Of a stretch of 64,000 nt of DNA, positions 36,545-45,698 are shown piece by piece. A program made the position numbers and the translations under genes. This stretch comes from Methylomicrobium lacus LW14 (GTDB lineage Bacteria > Pseudomonadota > Gammaproteobacteria > Methylococcales > Methylomonadaceae). The notes beneath the pieces are model-generated. The model worked only from the letters and a program-made list of their open reading frames with translations, searched no databases and was not told the origin of the DNA. The DNA lies in NCBI RefSeq assembly GCF_000527095.1, contig NZ_AZUN01000001.1:992001-1056000 (forward strand), in the 5' to 3' direction. Within the stretch, counting starts at the first letter, position 1. The number at the start of each line of letters is the position of its first letter.

Positions 36545-37189
36545 ATGAACAGACTATTGCTCTCTCTGATTTTGGCGGTTCCGGCACTGGCTGGCGCCGC
36601 GCCTTCATCCCAGGTTGCCTGGACTGCGGAACAATTGAAATTCGTCAAAGCCGGCAATGCGCAGAAAGGCCAGGAACTGGCTGCCTCCTGCGCGTCCTGC
36701 CACGGCGACATCGGCGACAGCGAAACGCCGGCCTATCCGTCGCTGGCCGGACAATTGCCGACTTATTTGTTCAAGCAATTGCAGGATTATGCGGACGGCA
36801 GCCGCGACAGTCCATTTATGACGGGCATCGCGAAGGGCCTCAGCAAGCAGGATATGGCGGATCTGGCCGCCTGGTTTGCCTCCCAGCCTGCATCTTCCGA
36901 GAACTCCGGCTTGGCTGACCTCAAACAGGCCGAAACCTTGGTCACCCGAGGCGACAATGAACGCCTGCTCGTCCCCTGCGAAGTCTGCCACGGCAACGAC
37001 GGCGAAGGCCAGAAACTGGACATCCCGGCGCTGGCAGGACAGAAGGCCGAGTATCTGAGCGCAACCTTGAACGCCTTCAAGGACGGCAGCCGCCATAACG
37101 ATGTTTACGGCAAAATGCGTTTGATCGCGAAAACGCTGACCGAAAAGGAAATCGAAGAACTCGGCGCTTATTATCAAAGCTTGAAGTAG
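36545..37189 (+). CDS. Dihaem cytochrome c (c4-like)
   Basis: A 214-residue secreted protein with a signal peptide (MNRLLLSLILAVPALAGAA) and two haem-binding motifs, CASCH and CEVCH, each heading a class I cytochrome c domain. This is the arrangement of cytochrome c4, an electron donor to oxidases. It starts two bases after subunit I ends, so it is the likely donor to this oxidase. The start is ATG 36545; the longer frame to 36440 is overlap. Confidence 0.9.
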   Translation: MNRLLLSLILAVPALAGAAPSSQVAWTAEQLKFVKAGNAQKGQELAASCASCHGDIGDSETPAYPSLAGQLPTYLFKQLQDYADGSRDSPFMTGIAKGLSKQDMADLAAWFASQPASSENSGLADLKQAETLVTRGDNERLLVPCEVCHGNDGEGQKLDIPALAGQKAEYLSATLNAFKDGSRHNDVYGKMRLIAKTLTEKEIEELGAYYQSLK

Positions 37190-37202
37190 TGTTGCCGCAA
37201 AT

Positions 37203-37232
37203 CCCGCGCTATGGATGCATCCATAGCGCGGG
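37203..37232. terminator. 30-bp perfect palindrome after cytochrome gene
   Basis: CCCGCGCTATGGATG and its exact reverse complement are joined without a loop. It lies 14 bases after the cytochrome c stop. There is no clear T-tract, so it may act as a transcript-end stabiliser or a two-way stop rather than a classical terminator. Confidence 0.5.
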
Positions 37233-37313
37233 AGTCCCCTTACAAATTCGCCCCAATCGAACCGACCGCGTGCAGTATAATGACGGCCTATCCACTGTTG
37301 TTTAGGCGAAATC

Positions 37314-37380
37314 ATGCACGTTACCCTGGTCCACGTTCAAGTCAAATCGGATGACCGTAAGGATTCCTTCGTAAATGAGT
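37314..37380 (+). pseudogene. Start of a broken monooxygenase-domain gene
   Basis: MHVTLVHVQVKS, from ATG 37314, matches the usual start of small antibiotic-biosynthesis-monooxygenase (ABM) proteins of about 95 residues, but a stop follows at codon 23. An 18-bp direct repeat, GGATGACCGTAAGGATTC, lies at the break (37349-37366) and again at 37727-37744, suggesting that recombination or insertion cut the gene. Little else of it is seen. Confidence 0.45.
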
Positions 37381-37489
37381 AACATCACGAATTTTATTAG
37401 TTGGAAAAAGGATGTGACGTTAAGCGTCGTTTTCGAACCACCAACAATTCCATCTTGTTGTAGTAGCGATAGACAGAGCGATTATCCCA

Positions 37490-37789
37490 TTACCGCAGTA
37501 ACCAACGCTGAAATTGAATACTCAGCCAAGCGGCCACGATCCCCAACAGCCAGCGACCACCCATTTCGCAAAAAACCATCCAATCTACAAAACTTGGCAC
37601 GGATCGTGGATTTTTGCCTGTCGAGGCCACTTCCTGAAAAGAGATTTCCATTTGGCCTAGTAATTGGGAAGGTAAAATCGCCATGACGACCAGAATAGCC
37701 GTCAGCAATCCCAATACGATCAGGAAGGATGACCGTAAGGATTCGTGCGAAAATGGGCAATAGTAGATAAATTCATGTGATTTCTGCAT
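37490..37789 (-). CDS. Hypothetical small membrane protein
   Basis: A 99-residue protein with a strong hydrophobic segment near residues 20-45 (SFLIVLGLLTAILVVMAILP) and a second weaker one near the C-terminus. No family was recognised and no strong ribosome-binding site is seen. It lies in the decayed accessory zone, and its 3' neighbourhood includes the direct repeat shared with the broken monooxygenase gene. Confidence 0.4.
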   Translation of the reverse strand: MQKSHEFIYYCPFSHESLRSSFLIVLGLLTAILVVMAILPSQLLGQMEISFQEVASTGKNPRSVPSFVDWMVFCEMGGRWLLGIVAAWLSIQFQRWLLR

Positions 37790-37870
37790 CTATGATTCAG
37801 AATTATCATGTTTATCCCGCTGTAGGAGGGCTCTTTATCATACTAAATATGAGCATACTGACCGCCGTGA

Positions 37871-38029
37871 ATAGCAGCAGTTGACCATTTTGAGTCAGTC
37901 ACTGAATATAAAAAACAAATATCTGATAGTCTGGATCCAAATATAAACTCGACTATTGGACAGATTTGTGTCGAAGCCGCTGGGACAGCTGCCGCTGTTC
38001 GGCATTTAAAAACAGAAATTAGTTTTTGA
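37871..38029 (+). pseudogene. Possible orphan coding fragment
   Basis: A plus-strand frame of about 52 codons without a start, bounded by stops, reads like protein (IAAVDHFESVTEYKK, then IGQICVEAAGTAAAVRHLK). It overlaps the 3' end of the ClC gene by about ten bases. The parent gene was not recognised, so this is only a suspected fragment. Confidence 0.2.
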
Positions 38030-39308
38030 CGGAATTGTGGGATGTCCCTAAGGTAGAGTAGGCATCGCATAAAGCTAGGTACAAAGGCACCGGGTTCATT
38101 ATTTTTGACGTTCCGGTAGCAAAAAAAGCTGTAGCCATCAATGGTATCAGGATTTCATGGCTGTTAGTCATTTCCATGACGATCACAAATGAGGTGAGCG
38201 GCGATTGTAGCATCCCCGAGAAATAAGCGGTCATGGTTAACAAAATCATCACTGGAGCAGGCGCAATCGGAAGCCAGTATGCTAGATCAATACCCAGCCC
38301 CGCACCGGTTGCAATCGAGGGCACAAAAATTCCACTCGGTATACCGCTGAAAAAAGTTGCGCAAGTGGCAAGCATTTTGAGAAATGGAAAGGAAATACCC
38401 AGAGGGGCCGTGCTGTTTAAAATGGCTTTGGTTTGCTGGTAACCGGTGCCTACGGTTGCCCCATCGGATAAAAAATTTAATGCGGCTATCACGCCGCCGC
38501 AAGCAATAGCAATAACGACGAAGGGAAGTCCTGAACGCTTAAGTAAACGTCCCCCTGCAATCGTTATTTTGCTGAACAAACCACCCCAAAAGCCGCCGGC
38601 GATTCCACATACAGGTATAGCCAGCCAATGTTGTCCCCATGGCATGCGCAGCGATTCGTCTTCAAAGTATATATAGCTGTTCAATAAAGCATAGGCGGTC
38701 ACGCCGGAAAATACGATCGCGGTCAATACCAGACTACTTATGCGCTCTTCCAACGTTCGGCCCATTTCTTCGATGGCAAAAACGATGCCGGCCAAAGGAG
38801 CGCTGAACATGGCCGCAAAACCGGCGGCGCTGCCGGCTATAATCAACCCTTTCTCCATGTAATGCGGCGGAAATTTAACCGCTTTACCTAGAGACAACAT
38901 AATGGATGCGCCGATGTGAACGGCGGGGCCGCCAAAACCGACTGACGCTCCGGAAATCAGGCCCATGATCGGTAACAGCAGTTTTCCTAAAGCGATTCTC
39001 AAGGAGATCAATTGATTTCTTGCTTCCAGATTGCCGGCGATTTCCAGCGCTGTTTTAACCTGTGGTATGCCGCTGCGTTCGCTGCCGGGAAAGAAACGAA
39101 AAGTTATCCATGCTGTGATTCCCAATCCGACGGGAGGGATGACGAAGTGGAACCAGGGATAGAGAATGGAAAGGCTTCGGTAGACGTTTGCCGCCCATTC
39201 GCTGAGCAGCGTCATGGCGACGATAACCAAACCGACAACAATTGCGCCTAACCAGAATACCAGGTGTTGCTTCCAAACGATTAAAGAAAGAAAAGACTGT
39301 TTTGGCAT
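38019..39308 (-). CDS. ClC-family chloride channel/transporter
   Basis: A 429-residue membrane protein of the ClC family. Selectivity-filter motifs are seen: RSGIP (78-82), GFGGP (124-128), GIPSGIFVPSIATG near residue 320 and the C-terminal PLYLAL with the conserved Tyr. In proton-coupled members the second motif is GREGP, whose Glu acts as the gate; here Gly occupies that place. The protein may therefore be a passive anion channel or use another gating residue, which is inference. It borders a broken ATPase gene. Confidence 0.88.
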   Translation of the reverse strand: MPKQSFLSLIVWKQHLVFWLGAIVVGLVIVAMTLLSEWAANVYRSLSILYPWFHFVIPPVGLGITAWITFRFFPGSERSGIPQVKTALEIAGNLEARNQLISLRIALGKLLLPIMGLISGASVGFGGPAVHIGASIMLSLGKAVKFPPHYMEKGLIIAGSAAGFAAMFSAPLAGIVFAIEEMGRTLEERISSLVLTAIVFSGVTAYALLNSYIYFEDESLRMPWGQHWLAIPVCGIAGGFWGGLFSKITIAGGRLLKRSGLPFVVIAIACGGVIAALNFLSDGATVGTGYQQTKAILNSTAPLGISFPFLKMLATCATFFSGIPSGIFVPSIATGAGLGIDLAYWLPIAPAPVMILLTMTAYFSGMLQSPLTSFVIVMEMTNSHEILIPLMATAFFATGTSKIMNPVPLYLALCDAYSTLGTSHNSVKN

Positions 39309-39361
39309 CTGATTAAGATCGCATTGATGCGGCGTTGTTCGCGTCTGATTATGAGCGGGCT

Positions 39362-39790
39362 TTATTTTTTTCGAACTTCCCGCTCTGCCTGCTCCCAGTC
39401 CTCTACTGCATGACCGCCCTGGCGGCCCCCCTGCTCGTAGAGCTCATAGGCTCGCTTGGCGATCTGTTGCGTCATATCGGCAGGCGCAGGTTTCGCATCA
39501 GCCTGCTTTTTGACCAATAGGGGGGCTGCAGTCGGATCGAACACCCGATAAGCAAGCAGTTTCACCCGGTCGTTCACTAGGAACCACACCAAGGCATAGC
39601 CCCAAACGAACGCGGCCCAGCCCCAGCCGAGCGGGGTCATGAACACCCCATAAACCGCAAGCAAAGTCGCCACGATTTGCGTGCCGAGCACAGCCACCCA
39701 TAATATCCGCGCGGGGCGTATGGACCAGAATGGGCCGCGCGTGCGCGTCAGGAAAATCGTCAGATGTCCTGCCACGGACAGCTTTAAGCA
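39362..39790 (-). pseudogene. C-terminal remnant of a P-type H+-ATPase with DUF2934
   Basis: The frame encodes LKLSVAGHLTIF, then GPFWSIRPA and WALVW-type helices typical of the last membrane part of plasma-membrane H+-ATPases, followed by a DUF2934-like tail (IAKRAYELYEQGGRQGG, AVEDWEQAE). All cytoplasmic and catalytic parts (about 750 residues) are gone. Homology stops at about 39790, just before the antiporter gene. A GTG at 39775 could serve as start, but the product would be non-functional. Confidence 0.75.
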
Positions 39791-39832
39791 CTTCCCACGT
39801 GCGTATCCTATGGCCCTATTTAAAGTGAAGAT

Positions 39833-41008
39833 TCACCAAGTCAAACTGAATTTCCCCCGCAGCTTCACGGCTAAGACAGGGAAGAGCAAGACCGAAAGCA
39901 TACCCGCACACACCAGTATCGTTGCCCTGCCGGGCGACATCAGCTCGGCGGAAACGCCTATTTCGCTGATGATAACGATCAAAGGCAGGCCTGTGGCGGA
40001 ATAAAACGCGAAGGGTATCTGCTCGTCGGGAGCCAAATCCTTCTTGTATAAAAACACCGGGGCACCCCGGACCAATAGCAGCAAACCCAACAAAAGCATC
40101 ACTTGGACGGGTGCCAGTGGGGCCGACCATAAGGCGCTGACTTCAAACTTCATGCCCGCTACGATAAAGAATATGGGTATCAGAAAGCCATAACCGATTG
40201 CATCCAGCTTTTGCCGGAGTGGTTCTCCCGCTTTCCCTTTAATGACGAGCCCTGCCACCATACCGGCCGCAAAAGCGCCCATCACGATATTTAAGCCGAA
40301 TTTGGCGGCGAGCGAGACGAACAGAATCTGAAGCAGAATACAAATTCTTACAGGAAGCTGACCGCTGCTTTGCATCGTGCGCGTCATGATTTCAATCATC
40401 CGTGATGAACGCGCATTAAGAGCGATATTCGCAGCGACAAAAGCAATGATGATAAAAGTCACCATGAACAGCCCATGTAGAAAGGAGTCATGCGTGGGGA
40501 TCAGTAAAAGCGAAATGATCATCAAGGGGCCGAATTCACCCGCTGCGGCGGCCGCAACCATATAGGTCCCGAAGGCGGAGTCCAACTCTCCCCGGTCACG
40601 CAAAATGGGCGCTAAGACGCCCAAGGCTGTGGTGGACAAAGCGACTGCCGCCAATAAAGGCGGAGCTTGAATCAATCCAATCGCATGGAAAAAATACATG
40701 CAAACCATAGCCATGAAGAACGAAAGAAACCAACCGCCTACCGCCAAGGACAAGGGTCTGCCGCGAATCTTGTCGAAATCGATCTCAAGCCCGACCATGA
40801 ATAACAGAAAAGCCAAGCCGAGTTCTCCCAGTGTACCGATCATGCCATCCGGAACGGCTAGGTTTAACCCATATGGGCCTATCAGTATCCCCAAAATGAT
40901 TTCAATAACCACAACAGGTAAGCGGAAACCAGGGGGCAACTCGGCAAGGAGCGGTGCAAGCATCGCAACAAAGGCGATCAGCAGAAGTTCAGAAGGATAG
41001 GCTTCCAT
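39833..41008 (-). CDS. KefB/CPA2-type cation:proton antiporter
   Basis: A 391-residue protein with about 12 helices of the CPA2 antiporter family. Recognisable are the GPYGLNL segment after the first helices and LGLAFLLFMVGLEIDFDKIR, a hallmark of the family. It lacks the C-terminal TrkA-N domains of full KefB/C proteins (about 600 residues), so it is an ungated short form. Its partner genes on both sides (ATPase tail and cation exchanger) are broken, suggesting the rest of an ion-homeostasis island. Confidence 0.85.
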   Translation of the reverse strand: MEAYPSELLLIAFVAMLAPLLAELPPGFRLPVVVIEIILGILIGPYGLNLAVPDGMIGTLGELGLAFLLFMVGLEIDFDKIRGRPLSLAVGGWFLSFFMAMVCMYFFHAIGLIQAPPLLAAVALSTTALGVLAPILRDRGELDSAFGTYMVAAAAAGEFGPLMIISLLLIPTHDSFLHGLFMVTFIIIAFVAANIALNARSSRMIEIMTRTMQSSGQLPVRICILLQILFVSLAAKFGLNIVMGAFAAGMVAGLVIKGKAGEPLRQKLDAIGYGFLIPIFFIVAGMKFEVSALWSAPLAPVQVMLLLGLLLLVRGAPVFLYKKDLAPDEQIPFAFYSATGLPLIVIISEIGVSAELMSPGRATILVCAGMLSVLLFPVLAVKLRGKFSLTW

Positions 41009-41130
41009 AGATGAGCTCCGTTATTGGTTTAATTATTATCGCTTGGATCTGAGTTTAAATGAGAAAGCAATCACAGGCCAATGTTTTTCGGTATTTTTAA
41101 ATAAATGTGATCGGGGCAAATATTGACTTA

Positions 41131-42077
41131 TTAATGTTGCAAATACAGCACAGATATATTGAGTATGAAAATACTGAACATGAACAAGCTGACCCAGCCC
41201 ACCGTCTTGAAGAGGCGAGTGTTTGGACGATACAGCAGGCCGACAATGGCAACACCTGTCATCATGATGGCCGACTGTGCTGAAATCAGATGCGCAGACG
41301 AAACATAGGCAAGTAGGGGGCCTTTTAAATAAGCTACATCATCTAGGGCAATGATGACCAGATTAAACAGGTTGCTGCCGAACAAGTCGCTGATGGCCAT
41401 GTCCAGGGCACCGATTCTGAAAGCTGAGAACGTCACAGCTACTTCAGGCATCGAAGTCGCCAAGGCCACGAATACCGTGCCCACGAAGCTACGCTGCCAA
41501 TCCATGGCCTGGGCGACATGGTCGGCCGTCAATGGCAGACGGATACCTGCGGCAATGACCACGGCTGAGGCGACACAATAAAAAGCAATTGCCTTTGCCA
41601 AACTCATTTTAGGGTGCCGCTCGACAATTTCTTCCACGGCTTCCAGGTGCTGAGCTTTTTCGAAACGAAACACCGTGCGCATGGACACGATATAAAATAG
41701 TACTATGATCGGGGCATACAGCCCGATATGCCACAAACTCAAACGGAATCCGTTTCGATACAATAGGATGTTAAACGCCACGAATCCGAGCAGTACCACA
41801 CCAAACCCAGCCGAGAGGATGTGACCCTGACTGGCTCGGGTGTAAACCGAAGAACCTCGGTGCATAAAATCCAACATCACGATCAGCAGCAGATTGAATA
41901 CGCAGCTGCCCAAGGCATCGCCCAATGCTATATCCGGAACACCAACATACGTTACCGAGCTAATACCCGTTACCAATTCCGGCAAGGAGGTCACCCATAG
42001 AGGGCGAGAAAATAGCCAGCGATTCCAATGACCAACGCTAAGCCGGCAAATTCAAGCAATAAAAGCCAATGTGACAT
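41131..42077 (-). pseudogene. Cation/Ca2+:H+ exchanger gene with internal deletion
   Basis: The ATG at 42077 opens a frame MSHWLLLLEFAGLALVIGIA...ALYG that stops at 41991. The next frame starts at GTG 41994 with VTSLPELVTGISSV, the known alpha-repeat of CaCA exchangers, and runs to 41131 (287 residues; second repeat near VALATSMPEVAV). In intact members about 20-25 residues lie between these parts. Here they are missing and the frame is shifted by the deletion. The long fragment alone lacks helix 1 and part of helix 2, so function is doubtful. Confidence 0.75.
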
Positions 42078-42363
42078 CCGGTCCCTATGTTGATCACGCA
42101 ATTAAAATGCCGCGAGTCCAACTCGGCTCGTGTAGGCATGTTCAAGACAAAAATTTAAAATGACGCCCATGCAAGCCGGGTGAATCGTTCGCTCTAATAC
42201 TCGCCACAGAACCAGCGCAAGTTGGTTTTTTCAACCGTTCATAGTTTCTAAATTTCTCGGAGATAATGAATTCTATATAAAAATCATAAACTTATAAATT
42301 GGCACATAATATGCTTTCTTTTTGTAAAAAATATTTGCATAAACATAGTTATGGAATTCTTTT
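42078..42363. other. AT-rich intergenic region
   Basis: No gene is seen. A weak -24/-12-like sequence, TGGCACATAATATGCT (42300-42315), lies upstream of the broken DUF2490 gene. Its first base of the -12 box is wrong, so it is only a hint. Confidence 0.3.
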
Positions 42364-42985
42364 ATGACCAAATTTAAAGCTACTGTGGTTTTAGGCCCTT
42401 TATTACTGACTCAACCGCTTTCCAGTTTTGCCGCTGACGACGGCACAAATAACATGTTCGGCGTATGGGGTTCGGCTACGTTGCAAGGGGATTTTACAGC
42501 TTTGTCGCCCAGCCTCAACAAATTTAATTGGCTCATCGTGGATCAAAGCCGTACCCGCGAAGATTCGCCAAGTGGATCAAGGTATTCCGAAAATCTGTTA
42601 TTTAGCCAAGTCGGCTATCAAATAAACAATAACGCATCGCTGTGGCTAGGTTATACACATGATTGGCTTCATCCGCTAAACAAGACTGCCTTTCAGGAGA
42701 GCCGTCCTTATGTAGATTTTGTCTGGAAACAGGATTTGGGCGATTTCAAACTCATGAGCCGAACCCGTATGGAAGATCGGATTAACCAAACAAGCGGTAA
42801 TGAAGGTTACCGTCCCAGACAATTATTACAAATCAGCCATCCTTTAAGGGCTTAAGTGTCTACGCCGGCGATGAAGTCATGTTCTATTTGAATCAAACAG
42901 ATTGGGGCAAGCAGGGCTTTACCGAGAACCGTGTTTTCAGCGGATTAAGCTATCAATTCACGCCTAAAATTGAAGTTTTCAGCAC
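42364..42985 (+). pseudogene. Broken DUF2490 outer-membrane-type gene
   Basis: The frame from ATG 42364 encodes a signal peptide and a DUF2490-like beta-barrel start (VWGSATLQGDF, SQVGYQINNNASLWLGYTHD). It shifts at about 42845: the following codons make sense only in the next frame (GLSVYAGDEVMFYLNQTDWG, then VFSGLSYQFTPKIEVF). Homology ends at about 42985, where the Tn3-type element begins. One frameshift plus a cut-off 3' end make it non-functional. Confidence 0.7.
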
Positions 42986-43097
42986 TCGTCTTCTGAAAAT
43001 ACACAGGCTTATTGGTCATTGCCGACCTGTCGTAAAACACTTGTTTTCCGGTGGGTTCGATAAAGTACCGTCATTGCCCCTCAAACTGCCTCATAAA

Positions 43098-43164
43098 ATG
43101 TACGAAAAACACTGTCGTAATGATGTACTATACGCAAATTACTTTCTAAGGGTTTTTCGTACAT
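43098..43164. repeat. Probable res site of Tn3-type element
   Basis: ATGTACGAAAAAC (43098-43110) and its exact reverse complement (43152-43164) flank the region directly upstream of the resolvase start. Such paired sites are where Tn3 resolvases bind and recombine. The second copy overlaps the resolvase ATG, which allows self-regulation. Confidence 0.6.
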
Positions 43165-43744
43165 GCTTATCGGTTATATGCGAGTATCATCCGACTCGGA
43201 TCGCCAGACGACCGATCTTCAGCGCGATGCGCTGATAGCGGCAGGCGTCGATAGTCGGCATTTATTTGAAGATCATGCTTTCGGCGCTAAAGATGATCGG
43301 CCTGGATTATCGAAAGCATTGGCGTTCGTTCAGCCGGGTGATGTTCTGGTGGTCTGGAAGCTCGATAGACTTGGGCGTTCGTTGTCGCACCTGCTATCCA
43401 TCGTCAATGCGCTGAAAGAAAATCAGGTCGCATTCCGTTCACTCACTGAGGGAATGGATACCACTACACCATCCGGCGAATTGTTGTTTCATGTATTCGG
43501 AGCGCTGGCCCAGTATGAAAGAGCATTGACAAAAGAAAGGGTCGTTGCTGGATTGGCTGCCGCCAAGAGACGTGGACGGACCGGCGGGCGACCACCCGCC
43601 ATTGTCGGTGAGAAATTGGAGGCCATCACCACCGCTTTAAAGGGCGGTATGTCCAAGGCGGCTGTGTGCCGCAACTTTGGCGTCAAACGAACCACACTGA
43701 TCGAAACTCTCGCGCGAATTGGCTGGCCTGCTGGTCACCAATAA
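43163..43744 (+). CDS. tnpR: Tn3-family resolvase (serine recombinase)
   Basis: A 193-residue serine recombinase. The N-terminal catalytic part begins MLIGYMRVSSDSDRQT, with the active Ser about residue 10; VVWKLDRLGRS and the C-terminal helix-turn-helix (AAVCRNFGVKRTTLIETL) complete the family pattern. It looks intact and lies behind a res-like site. The transposase after it is degenerate, so the element is probably immobile. Confidence 0.9.
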   Translation: MLIGYMRVSSDSDRQTTDLQRDALIAAGVDSRHLFEDHAFGAKDDRPGLSKALAFVQPGDVLVVWKLDRLGRSLSHLLSIVNALKENQVAFRSLTEGMDTTTPSGELLFHVFGALAQYERALTKERVVAGLAAAKRRGRTGGRPPAIVGEKLEAITTALKGGMSKAAVCRNFGVKRTTLIETLARIGWPAGHQ

Positions 43745-43757
43745 ATAAGTTCCTGCC

Positions 43758-45357
43758 ATGCAAGCGAGCGATACCGCCTATCCCCGTCTCAAATCCAGTT
43801 TTAATGCCGGCGAATTGGAGCGATGGTATTCCCCAACACCTGAAGAGTGTGGCTTTTGCACAACGGTTGTGCGTGGCCAGAGTACCCGATTTGGTTTTCT
43901 TCTCACCTTGAAGACCTTTCAGCGTCTGGGTCATTTTGTGACATCGGATCAAATCCCTGACGCCATTATTGATCATCTGGCGAAAATCGAAGGGATACCC
44001 GTAGACCGGGAGGCACTGAAGCGGTACGACATCTCACGCTCGCGCAAAACCCATGTCAGGTCAGTTCGAGGTGTGCGTCTGCCGGCAATTGGTTCAGGAA
44101 CTGAAATCTGCTGACATCTGTGTTCCAGGCAGCGATGCCTACTCGGATTCGCGCGAGCAGTTGCTGTCCATGGAGGCGTGTAACGCGGCTTTAGCGGAGT
44201 ACGGGGAACTGGTCGGCATACCGGTTGAAAGCCCAGCGTTCGTCGACCATGTGCGTACCCAACTCCTTGATGCCGCCCATGCGGTTGACCGAGACTACCT
44301 GAGCAACACCTATTTCAATATCGTCAATGGCCGTCCGGTACTGGCAAGGCTTACCAAGAAGCCCGATCCCAAAGGGTTTCGGGTTGTTGAAGACGCATTG
44401 ACCCAAAAATTGCAAGCACTCGACCTATCGATGCTCGATGTGCTTGGCGATACGATGCGATGGCTGAACTGGGGGAAGTTCTTTGGGCCGTTAAGCGGAC
44501 ATGAAAGCAAACTGGAAGATGAGGAGCGACGGCAAATACTCACGACATTCGCCTATGGCACAGGACTCGGGCCGACGCAGGTTGCAAAGAGCGTGTCCGG
44601 TGTCAGCGACAGACAGATAGCATTCGTCAATCAACGGCATGTGACGACCGAAAAACTCGAAGCAACGATATGCGAAGTGATCAATGGTTACAATCGCTTC
44701 TGGCTACCCAAACTTTGGGGAGACGCAACACGTGCCGGTGCCGACGGCACCAAGTGGGACCTCTACGAAAACAATCTTCTGTCGGAGTACCATATTCGTT
44801 ACGGTAGTTGGGGTGGTGTCGCGTACTACCATGTCAGTGATACTTATATTGCCCTGTTCTCGCATTTTATCCCTTGCGGCGTTTGGGAGGCCATCTATAT
44901 TCTGGACGGACTGACCAAAAACAAATCCGACATCCAACCGGATACGCTGCATGGCGATACCCAAGCGCAAAGTACGCCAGTATTCGGTCTTGCTTATCTG
45001 TTGGGCATCAAATTGATGCCGCGTATCCGAAACTGGAAGGATTTGAAGTACTACAAGCCCACCTCAGAAGCAAGTTACAACCATATTGGCGAGTTGTTCA
45101 CCAAGGACAATATCAATTGGGAGTTGATTGCCCGGCATCTACCGGATATGCTACAAATTGCGCTGTCGATCAAGGCTGGCCGCATTGCACCTTCGATGAT
45201 CCTGCGCAAGCTCGGCACGGCCAGTCGGAAAAACAAATTATATTACGCCTTTCGGGAACTTGGTCGGGTTGTCCGCACCTGCTTTCTTCTGGAATACGTG
45301 AATAGCGAAGAGTTGCGACGTCTCATCCAGAGCGCAACGAATCGATGCGAGAGTTTT
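43758..45357 (+). pseudogene. tnpA: Degenerate Tn3-family transposase
   Basis: The first frame (from 43758) encodes the DUF4158-type N-terminal domain up to SRSRKTHV. At about 44060 the frame changes and the sequence jumps to the C-terminal half (FEVCVCRQLVQELKSADI), so some 400 residues of the roughly 990-residue protein are missing. The DDE half is otherwise well preserved (GADGTKWDLYENNLLSEYH, TLHGDTQAQ). The end stops after SATNRCESF, at about 45357, where it meets the exosortase-associated gene. Confidence 0.85.
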
Positions 45358-45698
45358 AAAATAGATCCTTCAATGACTAGCGGGACTAGGACGTGTAGTA
45401 AGTTGGCGGGTGATTTCAAATCGATTCCAGGCGGAATGTATTGAGCGGCGTTTAGATAAATAGGACGAAGTACCCAAGCGGATAATTCAATCGAATAGTC
45501 AAGTTGAGCTGATGCCGATGCTGACGTTACCAATTTCAATCTAGGCGCCAATTCTGGCGTCAGTATTATCATTATCGACTTAATAAAGGGAAATAACCCT
45601 ATTATAAGCGACGCCCCAAAATACAACGCCAATCCGGACAATGCCAGCCATGCTAGTAAGGCTTTAATGGTCAGTAGAATCAGTTCACGTCGGTTCAT
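45357..45698 (-). pseudogene. Exosortase-associated membrane protein, 3' cut off
   Basis: The frame starts at ATG 45698, overlapping the xrtH stop by 14 bases. The start is basic, then a helix follows (LLTIKALLAWLALSGLALYF) and a segment SPANLLHVLVPLVIEG. This order matches the membrane protein usually found next to exosortase H. From about 45357 it reads into the Tn3 transposase and the original C-terminus is lost. Confidence 0.6.

Noticed and set aside
37375..37686. Plus-strand frame after the oxidase cluster
   Set aside because: Lies opposite a hydrophobic minus-strand protein and has a low-complexity, non-protein-like sequence.
42300..42315. Second sigma-54-like promoter
   Set aside because: One mismatch in the -12 box and a broken gene downstream; kept only as a note.
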